DNA of 64,000 nucleotides from JTS-AC122 sp050246015 (GTDB lineage Bacteria; Planctomycetota; Phycisphaerae; Phycisphaerales; UBA1924). A program made the translations under genes and the position numbers. The number at the start of each line of letters is the position of its first letter. Within the stretch, counting starts at the first letter, position 1. This document shows positions 17,902 through 29,277 of the stretch, piece by piece. The stretch spans positions 124,001 to 188,000 of the forward strand of contig JBFWWU010000006.1 in NCBI GenBank assembly GCA_050246015.1, in the 5' to 3' direction. The notes beneath the pieces were generated by a model. The model made no database searches. It worked only from the letters and a program-made list of their open reading frames with translations, and was not told where the DNA came from.

Positions 17902-18416
17902 ACCGATGGACGCTCTCGCTCCATGAGGCCGGCCACGCGGTGGCCGCGTGGAATCTCACGGGTGCCCGGGCGATGGCGACACTGCATGACGGTGGTGCTG
18001 GCGCTGCGTGGCCGCTCGATGACATGAGCCCGACCGACCGGGCGATCATGACGGCGGTGGGCCCGTTGGCCGAGGCCCTGGCCCACCGTCATTCCGAGCC
18101 CGAGATTGCGAGAAATGTCGCCGGCGACACGCCGTCGCGGGCGCTGCCGACCGTCGAAACGATCGCCACCGTTGAGACGGCCGCCGAACTGCGCAGCGTG
18201 GTCGTGCGCGGTGTCTCCGATCCTGTCGTGCTCGCGAGGTTCTGCATCGCGGGCATCGAGCACCAGCCCGACCGTTGGGCCCGGCGGCACGCATGGATTC
18301 AGTCCCTGGCGAAGCGGCTCATCCGCGCAAACGAGAAGTCAATCGTCGAAACCGCACGGGTGCTGTACCTGCGCGGCGTGGTCTCTGTCCCTCTTGAAGA
18401 AAGGAACGCCTCATGA
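17898..18416 (+). CDS. HEAGH-motif protein (M41/ImmA-like metallopeptidase candidate)
   Basis: The 172-residue product starts at a GTG that overlaps the previous stop. The zinc-binding motif HEAGH is at residues 9-13, almost at the N-terminus, followed by the AVAAWN helix. This resembles the peptidase helix of FtsH and related M41 proteins, but no AAA domain and no transmembrane segment exist. A second region (TAVGPLAEALAH) could carry further ligands. A peptidase in the mobility operon might cleave a repressor, as ImmA-type proteins do in some elements, but no such substrate is visible. Confidence 0.72.
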   Translation: MNRWTLSLHEAGHAVAAWNLTGARAMATLHDGGAGAAWPLDDMSPTDRAIMTAVGPLAEALAHRHSEPEIARNVAGDTPSRALPTVETIATVETAAELRSVVVRGVSDPVVLARFCIAGIEHQPDRWARRHAWIQSLAKRLIRANEKSIVETARVLYLRGVVSVPLEERNAS

Positions 18417-19102
18417 CAACGCTCACTCAGATCGCCCGGAAGAAGAAGCAGGATGCCCGCGCCGCGTTCATTGATGCGGCCTGGGCGGATGAACCCTTCG
18501 ACCGCCTGGCCGAACTCGCCCGCGACGCGGGCATGGAGCCCGGCCAGGCCGACAAGATCATCGCTCGTATCGCCGAGGCCCGCGCGGACATGAAGTCCGC
18601 CGGCGACGTCGTGCGCCTGCGCCGGGCGGCGACGAAGACCAAGGCCCATGCAGACGCGACCCGTTCCCAGGCGGAGGCGGCGATCGAGAAACTCGAGGCC
18701 GAAGTCGAGGCGGCCGCTCAGGGTGCCGACGCGGCCCAGCGGGAGTTGAACACGGCCGAGGCGGCGGGACAGCGGGTGCTGGCCGTGTACGACGAAGGCC
18801 TTCTTCCCGCGTCGCGGCTGCCGAAGAGTGTGCTGGCGCTGATTGAGCGTCGTGAGCAGGAGGCCAAAGCCACCCAGGCGCACGCGGCGATGATCGCGGC
18901 GACCAACGGACGCAACCGCGCGCGCGATGACGTGGAGCGGATCGAGCGGAAGCACCGGAAACTCCCTCTGTCCCGCGACAGCAAGGAACAGGAGGCGCTG
19001 CTGAAGGAGGAGCTTGAGAGGGCCAAGGCCAACCTGACCGCGGCGGAAGCCCGGCTCTCCGACGCCGAGCGGGCGCACGCCGCGGCCCGCAAGGGGCTGT
19101 AG
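18413..19102 (+). CDS. Coiled-coil protein of the mobility operon
   Basis: The 229-residue protein is dominated by Ala/Glu/Arg heptads from about residue 60 to the end (for example AEAAIEKLEAEVEAAAQ and ERAKANLTAAEARLSDAE). No catalytic motif or membrane segment is seen. It overlaps the HEAGH gene by 4 bp and is the last gene before a hairpin and the integrase. Its role is unknown. Structural or DNA-bridging functions would fit but are inference. Confidence 0.75.
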   Translation: MTTLTQIARKKKQDARAAFIDAAWADEPFDRLAELARDAGMEPGQADKIIARIAEARADMKSAGDVVRLRRAATKTKAHADATRSQAEAAIEKLEAEVEAAAQGADAAQRELNTAEAAGQRVLAVYDEGLLPASRLPKSVLALIERREQEAKATQAHAAMIAATNGRNRARDDVERIERKHRKLPLSRDSKEQEALLKEELERAKANLTAAEARLSDAERAHAAARKGL

Positions 19103-19133
19103 TCCCGTCGTCTGGCCCACGTTTTCGCCCGAA

Positions 19134-19164
19134 TCGCCCCCCTTGCCTACCGGCCGGGGGGCGA
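19134..19164 (+). terminator. Hairpin between mobility operon and integrase
   Basis: TCGCCCCCC pairs perfectly with GGGGGGCGA around a 13-nt loop, 32 bp after the coiled-coil gene. There is no T tract. It may slow read-through into int or be part of the integrase 5' region. Confidence 0.45.
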
Positions 19165-19243
19165 CTTGACCCGTGCCCAGTGCCGCCCCTCACTGTGGTC
19201 CCGCCGTCGCCACCCCGGATGGCCCGCACGAACGGAGTTCCGC

Positions 19244-20852
<1,609 letters not shown>

Positions 20853-21343
20853 GTGCGGTTCTTTCTGTTTTCCCACCGCCCGTGTCGGCGCGGGCGGGGC
20901 GTCAATCTCAAGCCGGCGCCGGTCTGCCCGTCGGCTGACCTTTCGCCCACTCCTTTCCGCAGTCAGCCCGGCCTTCACCCGCCTCGCCCCCGGCCGGCGC
21001 TTCGAGCACATTGCTCTCCGAGTTCCGGCCGCGAACTCGCGGCGCGTATGAATGCCGAACAGATCCACGGGCTTGATCGACCCCACAATGTAGACCCACT
21101 GCGCATCGTGTCAAGCCCGCCGCCCGCCTTTGATCGCGTTTCCTCTCACCGCCACACCACCGCCACTCGCGTCGCCACTCGCAGCACGCTCTCCCGCGAT
21201 GCGAGGCACCACCTCCGAGCACCATCGCGCCAGCGATGGCCTCTTCCGTCCGACCCATGGCACACCCCCCGCCCGTCGCCTCGCATTTCAGCAGCGCACG
21301 TAATCACCACTCACTCGCCCTCGCGTGGCCCCCGCCAACCCCC
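20853..21343. other. Intergenic region after tRNA-Asp, nothing recognised
   Basis: These 491 bp separate the tRNA from the end of the MmgE/PrpD gene. Frames here are arginine- and proline-rich chance readings. It includes the tRNA promoter on the minus strand. No repeat, hairpin with T tract or RNA gene was noted. Confidence 0.5.
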
Positions 21344-23083
21344 CTACTCAAACCGCCCTCGGCGGATGATCGCAAAGTCGTACAACCGCCCTACCTCCTT
21401 CGCTGATTTCTTCTCCAGCGTCCCGATCTTCGTGACGATCCCCGCCGCGTCATCGCTCGCCAGCGCGCCCAGCACCTCGAACTTGTGATTCAGGATGTCC
21501 TTCACATCCGCGGTGGTGTTCCGCGCGTGCCCCGCCGGATACATCACGAGTCCCGAATCGAATGTCTCGCCGGATTCGTCGGTGATCTGGATCGACGTCG
21601 GGATGCCGTCGGGGTACTTCGCGTCATACTCCGGCCCGCCGTGCTCGAACGTCATCTTGTCCATCAGGGCCCGCGTCAGCGGATCACGGATCGCCCCGGC
21701 GTCGAAGTCGTGCGGCAACAACATCAGGTCCTTCCAGTCAAACCCTCGCCGCTTCAGAATGCCGGCCCCCGCTTCGTTGTGCGCCAACTCAAGCGCCTTG
21801 CGGAGCTTCGTGCACACCAGGTACAGCATCGAGTGGTCGGCTGACTGACGCGTCCGCGGGTCCCGCTTCGCCGGATCGCCGATGATGCCATACGCCGGCT
21901 CATACGCCCTCACCACAATCTTCCCGATCGCGTCCCCCGACTGGTCTTCCAGCAGATGCGGATGCTTCTGAAGCAGCGTGATCAGCCCCTGCAGCGCGCC
22001 CGCCGACTGATGCTCGTACAGCCCCAGTTTGAAGTGCATCCCCATCACCGTAAAGTCTTCACCCCCGTACGACAGGTACAGATCGAATGGTGAAGCGTAC
22101 ATTGACTTCCCCTCGATCCCTCGATCCCTCGATCCCTCGATCCCTTTCTTCACAAACATCTGCCCCGGCCCCTCGAAGAGCCTGAAGATCGCCTCGGGAT
22201 TGCGGAAGATGTCCTTCGGGCCGATGAACCCCGCCATCGAACGCTTCACGCTCAATATCGCCGCTTCCGTCGAGATCGCCGCCGACGCCCCCTTGCTGTC
22301 GGACAACTGCTTCCCCGCACGGATCGCGCGGAACGGCACGTAGTGCGCCACCACCATCCCGATCGCCGATTCGATCTCCTCCGCCGTCGCCCCCATCATG
22401 GCGCCGAACGTCGCCGCTGAGGCGATCGCACCGTGCATCACATGGTCGATCTTGTAACTCTTCAGGCTGAACACCTCGGCGAGCCGGCCCCGGATCTCGT
22501 CCAGCAGCACCATCCCGCGCAGCGCATACTCGCCGTTCATCCCCCGCAACTGCGCCGCGGCGACCGCAACCGAGTAATAGTCATTATGCCCGAACTCGCC
22601 CGCCCGATGCTCCGCACGCTCCGCTGAATACCCGAAGTTCGTCCCGTTGGAGTCCCACTCGCGCACCGCGGCACAGTTCGCCGCGATCGCCTTCTCCACA
22701 GCCACGTCAACATCCGACCCGAACACCGGCACCCCGCCACGCCTGGCCCCTCCCGGTCCGGCGAGCGTGCCAAACCCACCGCTCGCCGCCCGATACTGCA
22801 TCGCTTCCTGTCGTAACACCAGCGGCGCGTTCGTCCCAAGCGCGATCGCCGAAATCCCGCACAGCACCGCGTCGGTATGGAACAGGTTCGTCCGCTCGAG
22901 CACCCCGCGAGCGGGGTCGCCGAACCCCTTCCCTTCTTTCATCGCCGCTTGCCCCGTGCCCGCGCCCTTCCCCCCCATGAAGTTGATCGCGTACTGCGCC
23001 AGCCCCAGCGCCTGATTCGAGTCGGCCGGAAGGTGCACGCGGGTGTCGTTGTAGTTCAGAACAGCGGAGGTTGGTTCGCCCAT
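21344..23083 (-). CDS. MmgE/PrpD-family protein
   Basis: The 579-residue protein matches the MmgE/PrpD (2-methylcitrate dehydratase-like) fold: GHNDYYSVAVAAAQ near the middle, then KSYKIDHVMHGAIASAATFG, HYVPFRAIRAGKQLSDSKG and the C-terminal GLYEHQSAGALQGL. Members catalyse dehydration or related reactions on methylcitrate or itaconate-like acids; no prpB or prpC neighbour is present, so the substrate is unknown. The start MGEPTSAV at 23083 was chosen because the upstream extension is low-complexity. A tandem 8-bp repeat inside the gene adds a KGIEGSRDRGIEG loop. Confidence 0.88.
   Translation of the reverse strand: MGEPTSAVLNYNDTRVHLPADSNQALGLAQYAINFMGGKGAGTGQAAMKEGKGFGDPARGVLERTNLFHTDAVLCGISAIALGTNAPLVLRQEAMQYRAASGGFGTLAGPGGARRGGVPVFGSDVDVAVEKAIAANCAAVREWDSNGTNFGYSAERAEHRAGEFGHNDYYSVAVAAAQLRGMNGEYALRGMVLLDEIRGRLAEVFSLKSYKIDHVMHGAIASAATFGAMMGATAEEIESAIGMVVAHYVPFRAIRAGKQLSDSKGASAAISTEAAILSVKRSMAGFIGPKDIFRNPEAIFRLFEGPGQMFVKKGIEGSRDRGIEGKSMYASPFDLYLSYGGEDFTVMGMHFKLGLYEHQSAGALQGLITLLQKHPHLLEDQSGDAIGKIVVRAYEPAYGIIGDPAKRDPRTRQSADHSMLYLVCTKLRKALELAHNEAGAGILKRRGFDWKDLMLLPHDFDAGAIRDPLTRALMDKMTFEHGGPEYDAKYPDGIPTSIQITDESGETFDSGLVMYPAGHARNTTADVKDILNHKFEVLGALASDDAAGIVTKIGTLEKKSAKEVGRLYDFAIIRRGRFE
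22113..22144 (-). repeat. Four tandem copies of an 8-bp unit inside the MmgE/PrpD gene
   Basis: TCGATCCC repeats four times exactly (forward strand). In the gene it encodes a Gly/Arg/Glu-rich loop. Because 8 is not a multiple of 3, gain or loss of one unit would shift the frame, as in slippage-prone contingency loci. Confidence 0.9.
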
Positions 23084-23372
23084 GTGAAATCCAGAAGTGA
23101 AAAGTACTGTCGATCCGCCCCGCGCGAGGGGCGGGAGGGGGGGAGAGGGGGCAACAGTATTCCTCGTCGCTCCCCCGACGAACTCCCCCCCACTGTCTCC
23201 TCGCCCGTCTTCAACCGCGCGCGACAACTTTCTCCGCCCGTATCCGCCCGCCCCGGCTGCCCGCAACCATTCTCTCGCACTCGACCAGGATTCCACATGT
23301 GTATAGAATGATTCTAAAACTCACCCGGCCGCTTGTCGGCCTATCCTCTCCTTACCAGCGGAGATTCTCACC

Positions 23373-24620
23373 ATGTCGGCACTCAAAACACCCATCTACT
23401 TCGATCACGCCGCCACGACTCCATGCGATCCCCGCGTGGTCGAAGCAATGCTCCCGTATTTCACCCAGAAGTTCGGCAACCCCGGTTCGCGCAACCACTG
23501 CTTCGGCTGGGAAGCCGAGGAGGCGGTGGACACGGCCCGCGAGCAGGTCGCCTCGCTCCTCGGCGCGGACGAAAAAGAAATCGTCTTCACCTCCGGCTCG
23601 ACCGAGGCCAACAACCTCGCGATCAAGGGCGCCGCGTACATGTACGAAAAGGCCCCCGCGGGTTCGCACCCGGGTTCGCGCGGGCACATCATCACCGCGA
23701 TGCACGAGCACAAGGCCGTGCTCGACCCATGCAAGCGCCTCCAGAAAGAGGGCTTCGACGTCACCTTCCTCGAGCCTCCCGCGGACGGGGTTATCACCGC
23801 CGAGATGGTCGCCGCCGCCATCCGCCCCGACACGATCCTCGTCACCATCATGTGGGCCAACAACGAGATCGGCACCATCAACGAAGTCCCCAAGATCGCC
23901 GCGCTCTGCCACGAAAAGGAAATCCTCTTCCACACCGACGCGACCCAGTGGGCCGGGAAGATGCCCGTCGATGTGCAGCGCGACAACATCGACCTGCTCT
24001 CAATGTCCGCCCACAAGATCTACGGACCCAAGGGCGTTGGCGCCCTCTACGTCCGCCGCCGAAAGCCCCGCGTACGCCTCGTCTCCCTCCAGGACGGCGG
24101 CGGACAGGAACGCGGATTCCGCTCCGGCACCCTCAACGTCACCGGCATCGTCGGCCTCGGCAAGGCGTGCGCGATCGCCCACGCCGAAATGGACCGCGAT
24201 GCCCAGCGGCTCCTCCAACTCCGCCGAACACTCGAAGATTCCATCGTCAGCCAACTCGACTCCTGCGTCATCAACGGCAACCGCGAGAAACGCCTCCCGC
24301 ACATCACCAACATCTCCTTCGGCTTCGTCGAGGGCGAAAGCCTCATGATGGCCATCAAGGAAATCGCCTGCTCCTCCGGGTCCGCCTGCACCAGCGCCTC
24401 CCTCGAACCCAGTTACGTCCTCAAGTCCCTCGGCGTCGGCGACGAACTCGCCCACTCCTCCCTCCGCCTTTCCCTGGGCAAGTGGTCCACCGACGCCGAA
24501 GTCGACTACGCCGCCGCCGAAATCGTCAAAGCCGTCAAGAAGCTCCGCACCCTCAGCCCCCTCTACGACATGCACATGGAAGGCATCGATCTCAGCAAGG
24601 TCGAATGGGCGCACCACTAA
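23373..24620 (+). CDS. iscS: Cysteine desulfurase IscS/NifS
   Basis: The 415-residue PLP enzyme shows [45 protein letters not shown] with the PLP lysine, and a mobile loop CSSGSACTS with the catalytic cysteine. It transfers sulfur from cysteine to the scaffold encoded next. iscU follows after 94 bp on the same strand, so this is a minimal Fe-S assembly unit. No iscR, hscA or fdx is beside it. The start is well supported by similarity from [10 protein letters not shown]. Confidence 0.96.
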   Translation: MSALKTPIYFDHAATTPCDPRVVEAMLPYFTQKFGNPGSRNHCFGWEAEEAVDTAREQVASLLGADEKEIVFTSGSTEANNLAIKGAAYMYEKAPAGSHPGSRGHIITAMHEHKAVLDPCKRLQKEGFDVTFLEPPADGVITAEMVAAAIRPDTILVTIMWANNEIGTINEVPKIAALCHEKEILFHTDATQWAGKMPVDVQRDNIDLLSMSAHKIYGPKGVGALYVRRRKPRVRLVSLQDGGGQERGFRSGTLNVTGIVGLGKACAIAHAEMDRDAQRLLQLRRTLEDSIVSQLDSCVINGNREKRLPHITNISFGFVEGESLMMAIKEIACSSGSACTSASLEPSYVLKSLGVGDELAHSSLRLSLGKWSTDAEVDYAAAEIVKAVKKLRTLSPLYDMHMEGIDLSKVEWAHH

Positions 24621-24714
24621 CCTACCGAACTCGCCAGCGTCTGGCTTCCCGTCAACGTATTCCTCACCCACACACTCAACGGCGGCGGTAGAACCTGACC
24701 GCAGGAGACCGATC

Positions 24715-25143
24715 ATGGCTTACAGCGACAAAATCCTCCAGCATTACGAACACCCCCGAAACGTCGGCAACTTCGGCACACAGGCCGACGTCAAGCAACG
24801 ACGCGATATCGGCGTCGGGCTCGTCGGCGCGCCCGAGTGCGGCGACGTCATGCAACTCCAGATCAAGGTCAACCAAGCCACCGGCGTCATCGAAGACGCT
24901 AAGTTCAAGTGCTTCGGCTGCGGGTCCGCCATCGCCTCCTCCTCCCTCGCCACCGAATGGCTCAAGGGCAAGACCCTCGACCAGGGCGCGGCGATCAAAA
25001 ACACCGAGATCGTCGAAGAACTCAGCCTCCCGCCCGTCAAAATCCACTGCTCCGTCCTCGCCGAGGACGCCATCAAGAGCGCCATCGCCGACTACAAACA
25101 GAAGAACGGCATCGCGGCGGACGCAGCGGCAACGGCGCACTGA
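24715..25143 (+). CDS. iscU: Fe-S cluster scaffold IscU
   Basis: The 142-residue scaffold has the three expected cysteine sites: GAPECGDVMQL with the conserved Asp, KCFGCGSAIASSS, and KIHCSVLAEDAI. The N-terminal MAYSDKILQHYEHPRNVG is typical. It assembles [2Fe-2S] clusters with sulfur from IscS. It ends 12 bp before a convergent gene. A short Ala-rich tail (AADAAATAH) is unremarkable. Confidence 0.96.
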   Translation: MAYSDKILQHYEHPRNVGNFGTQADVKQRRDIGVGLVGAPECGDVMQLQIKVNQATGVIEDAKFKCFGCGSAIASSSLATEWLKGKTLDQGAAIKNTEIVEELSLPPVKIHCSVLAEDAIKSAIADYKQKNGIAADAAATAH

Positions 25144-25155
25144 TTCAGACCGACC

Positions 25156-26310
25156 TCATCGTCTCTCTCGCCGCCTGCGAAGCACCAGGCTTGCACCTGC
25201 CAACAGAACCATCCCCGTCGTCGGCGCGGGGATGGTTACCACCCACGCTTCGGTCTGCGTGGGGCTGTCGCCGGTGCCGCAGATCACGATGGTGCCGTCG
25301 GCGAGGTGCGCCACGCCGGTCGCCCTTCCGAGGAACCATCCCTCGGGCTCGGCGCCAAGTTCGCGAAGGACCTCGTGGACGCCGCGCATGCCGTGCTCCG
25401 CGTCCCACATCCATGGCCCGTACCCGCTCCAGCCAACGATGATCTGGCCGTCGGCGCTCACCGCCGTCGCGGTCGAGAACGTCGGCATGTCGCCGTAGAA
25501 CCCCAGCCCGATCAGACCTGTTTCCTGCGTCCAGCGGAACGACTCCGGGAACGCTCCGGAGTAACTGCTTCCGACGATGACGTTTCCGTCGGCGGAGCAA
25601 GCCGTCGCGTCGGACCTGAAGGCGCCGCCGGGGAGGTCGCCGAGTCCGACCATGCCGTCTCGCGTCCAGCGGAATGCTTCGAGCGCCGACGTGTTCCCCG
25701 ATCGTGAACTCCCGACGATGACCGAGCCGTCGTAGCTGACCCCAAGGGGAACGCTTCCATCAAGTCCACCCGGCAACTGGCCGAGTTCTTCCCATCCGTC
25801 CGCATCGCTCCAGCGAAACCCGGTACCGCCCGGCGTGTCGCCGATGCCGACGACGACGCGCCCATCGCCGGAGATCGCCTTGGGGAGATTGGCACCGGTT
25901 CCCGGTGCGCCGGGGATGGTTCCAAGTGAGCGGAGACCGCCTTCCTCAGTCCAGAGCGCGGAGATGGAGTAATCGAACGGGAATCCGTTGATCATTGCGA
26001 CGTTCTGAACCGCGACGACAGAGCCGTCGGCGGACACGGCGTTGGCAAAGTTTCTACTCTGCGCGGGCGTGGGCAGCCCGCCGAGTGACACCATCCCCCT
26101 CTCTTGCGTCCACCGGTACGCACGCCGAATCCCGAGTTCGTCGATACCGGTTCCAACTACTGTCAAGCCGTCCGCGGAGATTCCGTCTCCGCTGCTGAAC
26201 GCCTGACCGTTTGGTAATCCACCGAGTGACACGAACCGCACCTGCGCGCATACACCGTACGCGAGAAGGCAGTGCAAGACCCCAAGAAAAAAGTACATAT
26301 AGAATCGCAC
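25156..26310 (-). CDS. Secreted HAF-repeat protein with PEP-CTERM-like tail
   Basis: The ~385-residue protein has an N-terminal hydrophobic signal (YFFLGVLHCLLAYG), many repeats of the HAF type (for example RWTQERGMVSLGGLP and AVSADGQIIVGWS), and a C-terminal PAPTTGMVLLAGASLVLRR, which resembles a PEP-CTERM sorting signal: a Pro motif, a membrane helix and a basic cluster. It is probably exported and processed by an exosortase; none is visible in this window. GTG 26310 is favoured (AAGGA upstream), but ATG 26343 is possible. The next gene upstream on the same strand encodes another secreted repeat protein. Confidence 0.78.
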   Translation of the reverse strand: MRFYMYFFLGVLHCLLAYGVCAQVRFVSLGGLPNGQAFSSGDGISADGLTVVGTGIDELGIRRAYRWTQERGMVSLGGLPTPAQSRNFANAVSADGSVVAVQNVAMINGFPFDYSISALWTEEGGLRSLGTIPGAPGTGANLPKAISGDGRVVVGIGDTPGGTGFRWSDADGWEELGQLPGGLDGSVPLGVSYDGSVIVGSSRSGNTSALEAFRWTRDGMVGLGDLPGGAFRSDATACSADGNVIVGSSYSGAFPESFRWTQETGLIGLGFYGDMPTFSTATAVSADGQIIVGWSGYGPWMWDAEHGMRGVHEVLRELGAEPEGWFLGRATGVAHLADGTIVICGTGDSPTQTEAWVVTIPAPTTGMVLLAGASLVLRRRRERR

Positions 26311-26387
26311 ACGGATCCTTTCGATCGAGGAGTAACGTAACATCGCCACCGCGCCCCGCGGCGCGGTGGCATGATTTGGATTGAAAG

Positions 26388-27938
26388 TTACTGGCTGTAC
26401 TTGACGGTCTTGAAGTCAAATCCAGTTGTAGAATTGGTGTAGGCGAATCCGCCGACGATGGCCTTCGGATTCCCGTTTGGGTTGCTTCCCGAAATCGCAT
26501 CGACCGTTAGCGCGTTCGGTCGATCGTTCCCGCCTCCTCCTCCGGTGGGGTAGAGGATGCTCCACGTCAGCGACGGGCTTGAGCCGCCATCGTACTTGAG
26601 CGTCACCCAGTCAATGTCCGGCCCGCTCACAGTTCGGAAGCCGGCGATGTAGATGTTGCTGCTGGTTGTGGACTCAAGGGCCATTTCGACCGGCCGGTCT
26701 TCGAGGCTGCTGCCGCTGTCCCATCGCAGACCCCCGCTCCATCCGGTCGCGGTCGAGCCGTCGCCGTTGTTGTACTTGACGGTCAAGATGTCCAACCCGG
26801 TCGTTGAGCCGGACGAGTACCCGGTCACCCGGACATACGAGTCGTTGGCAACGATGTCGACGGGAATATCGGAGTCCGTCGCGGGCGGCCCGTCGTACTC
26901 GGCGGGCCCAGACCACTTGTTCGTGCCGTCGGCCTGATATGCGATGGTCAGGTAGTTCACCCCGGTCGGCGTGTCGAACACGCTTGCTTCGGGAACGTAT
27001 CCGGTTACGTACACATCGCCGCCGCAACTGACGGCGAGCGCTACCGCCACGTCATCGCCGCTCGCAACACCGTTGTACCGTTTCGGCCAGCCGCTGATCA
27101 CGCTCCCGTCGTCGGTGTCGTACCGAATGGTCAAGTAGTCGTCGCCATTGCCAGACCCGCCGTACGACGTGCCGGTCACGAAGACCGACGCGGCGCCAAG
27201 TCCCGCGGTGTCCTCGGAGGCACAAGCCTTACCTGAAAACGACATGTCGGCGGCCACGTCGTCGCCCGAGTTCCCGGCGTCATAGAAGACCGGGAAATCG
27301 GTGTCCATGTCGCCGTCGGACTCGAACTTCAGAAGAGCGTAGTCGTTCTTGGGCGTGGAGCCACCGTACGAGGTGCCGAAGACGTACACGTTCTCCGTGG
27401 CCGTGTCTACCAAGATCGCGACGGGAATATCGGCGCCATTCACGCCGGATCGGTTCCAGCGGCGAATCCCCACGCCCTCTCCGGTGCTCGCCCACGAGCT
27501 GTGTAGAGAGCCGTCGCTGGCATCGTACTTCAGAACAACGATGTCGTAGTTCGTGCTGCTTCCGACTGAGTAGCCCGTGACGTACAACACACCGTTGGTT
27601 TCATCGAGCACGCAAGCCACGGCGACGTGAAGTCCCGTTCCTGTCCCAGTGTATGTCACGGGGGCCGACCAGAGGTCGTTTCCGTTGCTGGTGTAGCCCA
27701 TCGTGGCGAACGACGACGTTCCAGTTCCGGTGGTGAAGTACCCGGTGGAGTAGATGTTGCCGGACGAGTCGTGCACTACATCGTTCACAGCATCAGACGC
27801 GGCCCCGCTGCTTGTTTCCGTCAGTGCGGCGTATTGAGATTGGGAGTAGCACACGGTGGTCACTCCCAGCGATGCCACAATTCCCAACAGATGTCTCCAC
27901 GCGCAGCGCTTCCTTTCCTTTCCTTCGAGATTCAACAT
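26388..27938 (-). CDS. Secreted SBBP-type beta-propeller repeat protein
   Basis: The 516-residue protein has a signal peptide (HLLGIVASLGVTTVCYSQ) followed by repeats with words such as YVTGYSVGSSTNYD, VFGTSYGGSTPKNDYA and DYLTIRYDTDDG, as in SBBP/7-bladed propeller repeats. It has no membrane anchor at the C-terminus. AAGGAG lies 7 bp before the start. A structural or binding role on the cell surface is likely. The Ser/Thr/Gly-rich composition is lower in GC than neighbouring housekeeping genes. Confidence 0.78.
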   Translation of the reverse strand: MLNLEGKERKRCAWRHLLGIVASLGVTTVCYSQSQYAALTETSSGAASDAVNDVVHDSSGNIYSTGYFTTGTGTSSFATMGYTSNGNDLWSAPVTYTGTGTGLHVAVACVLDETNGVLYVTGYSVGSSTNYDIVVLKYDASDGSLHSSWASTGEGVGIRRWNRSGVNGADIPVAILVDTATENVYVFGTSYGGSTPKNDYALLKFESDGDMDTDFPVFYDAGNSGDDVAADMSFSGKACASEDTAGLGAASVFVTGTSYGGSGNGDDYLTIRYDTDDGSVISGWPKRYNGVASGDDVAVALAVSCGGDVYVTGYVPEASVFDTPTGVNYLTIAYQADGTNKWSGPAEYDGPPATDSDIPVDIVANDSYVRVTGYSSGSTTGLDILTVKYNNGDGSTATGWSGGLRWDSGSSLEDRPVEMALESTTSSNIYIAGFRTVSGPDIDWVTLKYDGGSSPSLTWSILYPTGGGGGNDRPNALTVDAISGSNPNGNPKAIVGGFAYTNSTTGFDFKTVKYSQ

Positions 27939-28146
27939 GACAACTCCTTTCGGCCAAGTGGACGATCAAGGACAACACGCGCGTTCCACTCTCTCGTGTA
28001 GCCTCTGGAGGCGAGGAAGTCGGCGCAGAACGCGCCGATAACGCAGTCTACCAGCAGCGGGGGGTCCATGCAAGAGAACTCCAGCCGATAGAACGGAATT
28101 TGTTCTCGCCGCAGTGGCACGCCTCATCCCGCTACCCTCCACCGCC

Positions 28147-29247
28147 ATGACGACCGCCCCATCCCCCTCCACCTCCAAACCCCGCATCCTCACCGGCGAC
28201 ACGCCCACGTCCACCGGCCTTCACTTGGGCCACTACGTCGGCTCCCTCGAAAACCGACTCGCCCTCCAGGACCACTACGACTGCTACTTCCTCATCGCCA
28301 ACATCCACGCCTTCACCACCCTCGCCGACAAGCCCGCCGAGATCCGCGCCAACACCATCGGCATCGTGAAAGACTGGCTCGCCGTCGGCCTCGACCCCGA
28401 CCGCTCCACCTTCGTCCTGCAATCCGAGATCCCCGCGATCGCCGAACTCACCTTCCTCTTCGCGATGCTCATCCCGTTCAACAAGGTCATGCGCAACCCC
28501 ACCCTCAAGACCGAGATCGAAACCAAGGGCCTTGGCGACTCCTACCCCTTCGGCTTCCCCATGTACGCCGTCGGGCAATGCGCCGACATCCTCACCTTCC
28601 GACCCGAACTCGTGCCCGTCGGCGAGGACCAGGAAGCGCACATCGAGATGTGCCGCGATGTCGCGCTGAAGTTCAATCAACTCTACTGCGGCGTCGGCAA
28701 CCGCGTCCCCGCCGAAGAGCACGCTCGCGCCGGCGGCGTCTTCCCCATCCCCCGCGCCAAGATCGGCCGCGTCGCACGCCTCGTCGGCACCGACGGCTCC
28801 AACAAAATGAGCAAGTCCCTCAACAACGCCATCTTCCTCTACGACGACGCCAAGACCGTACAGAAAAAAATCAACAAGATCACCGTCCTCCCCGACCCCG
28901 CGACCGGGTTGGTGCCACCGTCTCATGTGCTGCTCCAGTACTGCGACGCCTTCCTGCCGCGCGAGCGCGCCGACGCGATCCGTGCCGAGTACGCCAGCGG
29001 CAAGGACGTCATGCACGGCCACGTCAAGGCCGAACTCGGCGACGCGATCAACAAACTGATCGAGCCCATGCGCGCACGCCGCGCTCGCCTCGAAGCGCCG
29101 CCCCAGCCCGGCAAACCCGCCGGGGAAGACATCGTGCAGGACGTCATCCGCGACGGCATCAAGAAAGCCAACGTCTCCGCCGAGCAAACGCTGTACCTCG
29201 CCAAGCAGGCCATGCGCCTGGAGTTTGGCGAGAGAACACTCAGTTGA
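28147..29247 (+). CDS. trpS: Tryptophanyl-tRNA synthetase
   Basis: The 366-residue class I synthetase carries the HIGH-like signature in TSTGLHLGHYVGS and the KMSKS motif exactly as KMSKS, preceded by LVGTDGSN. GEDQEAHIEMCRDVALKFN matches the central region. It charges tRNA-Trp. ATG 28147 fits similarity. It is convergent with the ABC permease gene, whose end lies 30 bp away. Confidence 0.96.
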   Translation: MTTAPSPSTSKPRILTGDTPTSTGLHLGHYVGSLENRLALQDHYDCYFLIANIHAFTTLADKPAEIRANTIGIVKDWLAVGLDPDRSTFVLQSEIPAIAELTFLFAMLIPFNKVMRNPTLKTEIETKGLGDSYPFGFPMYAVGQCADILTFRPELVPVGEDQEAHIEMCRDVALKFNQLYCGVGNRVPAEEHARAGGVFPIPRAKIGRVARLVGTDGSNKMSKSLNNAIFLYDDAKTVQKKINKITVLPDPATGLVPPSHVLLQYCDAFLPRERADAIRAEYASGKDVMHGHVKAELGDAINKLIEPMRARRARLEAPPQPGKPAGEDIVQDVIRDGIKKANVSAEQTLYLAKQAMRLEFGERTLS

Positions 29248-29277
29248 TAGTCCGAGCGGCCCGCTGCTCGCCGTTGC

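Noticed and set aside
25156..27938. A PEP-CTERM/exosortase locus
   Set aside because: Only one protein has a plausible sorting tail and no exosortase gene is in the window.
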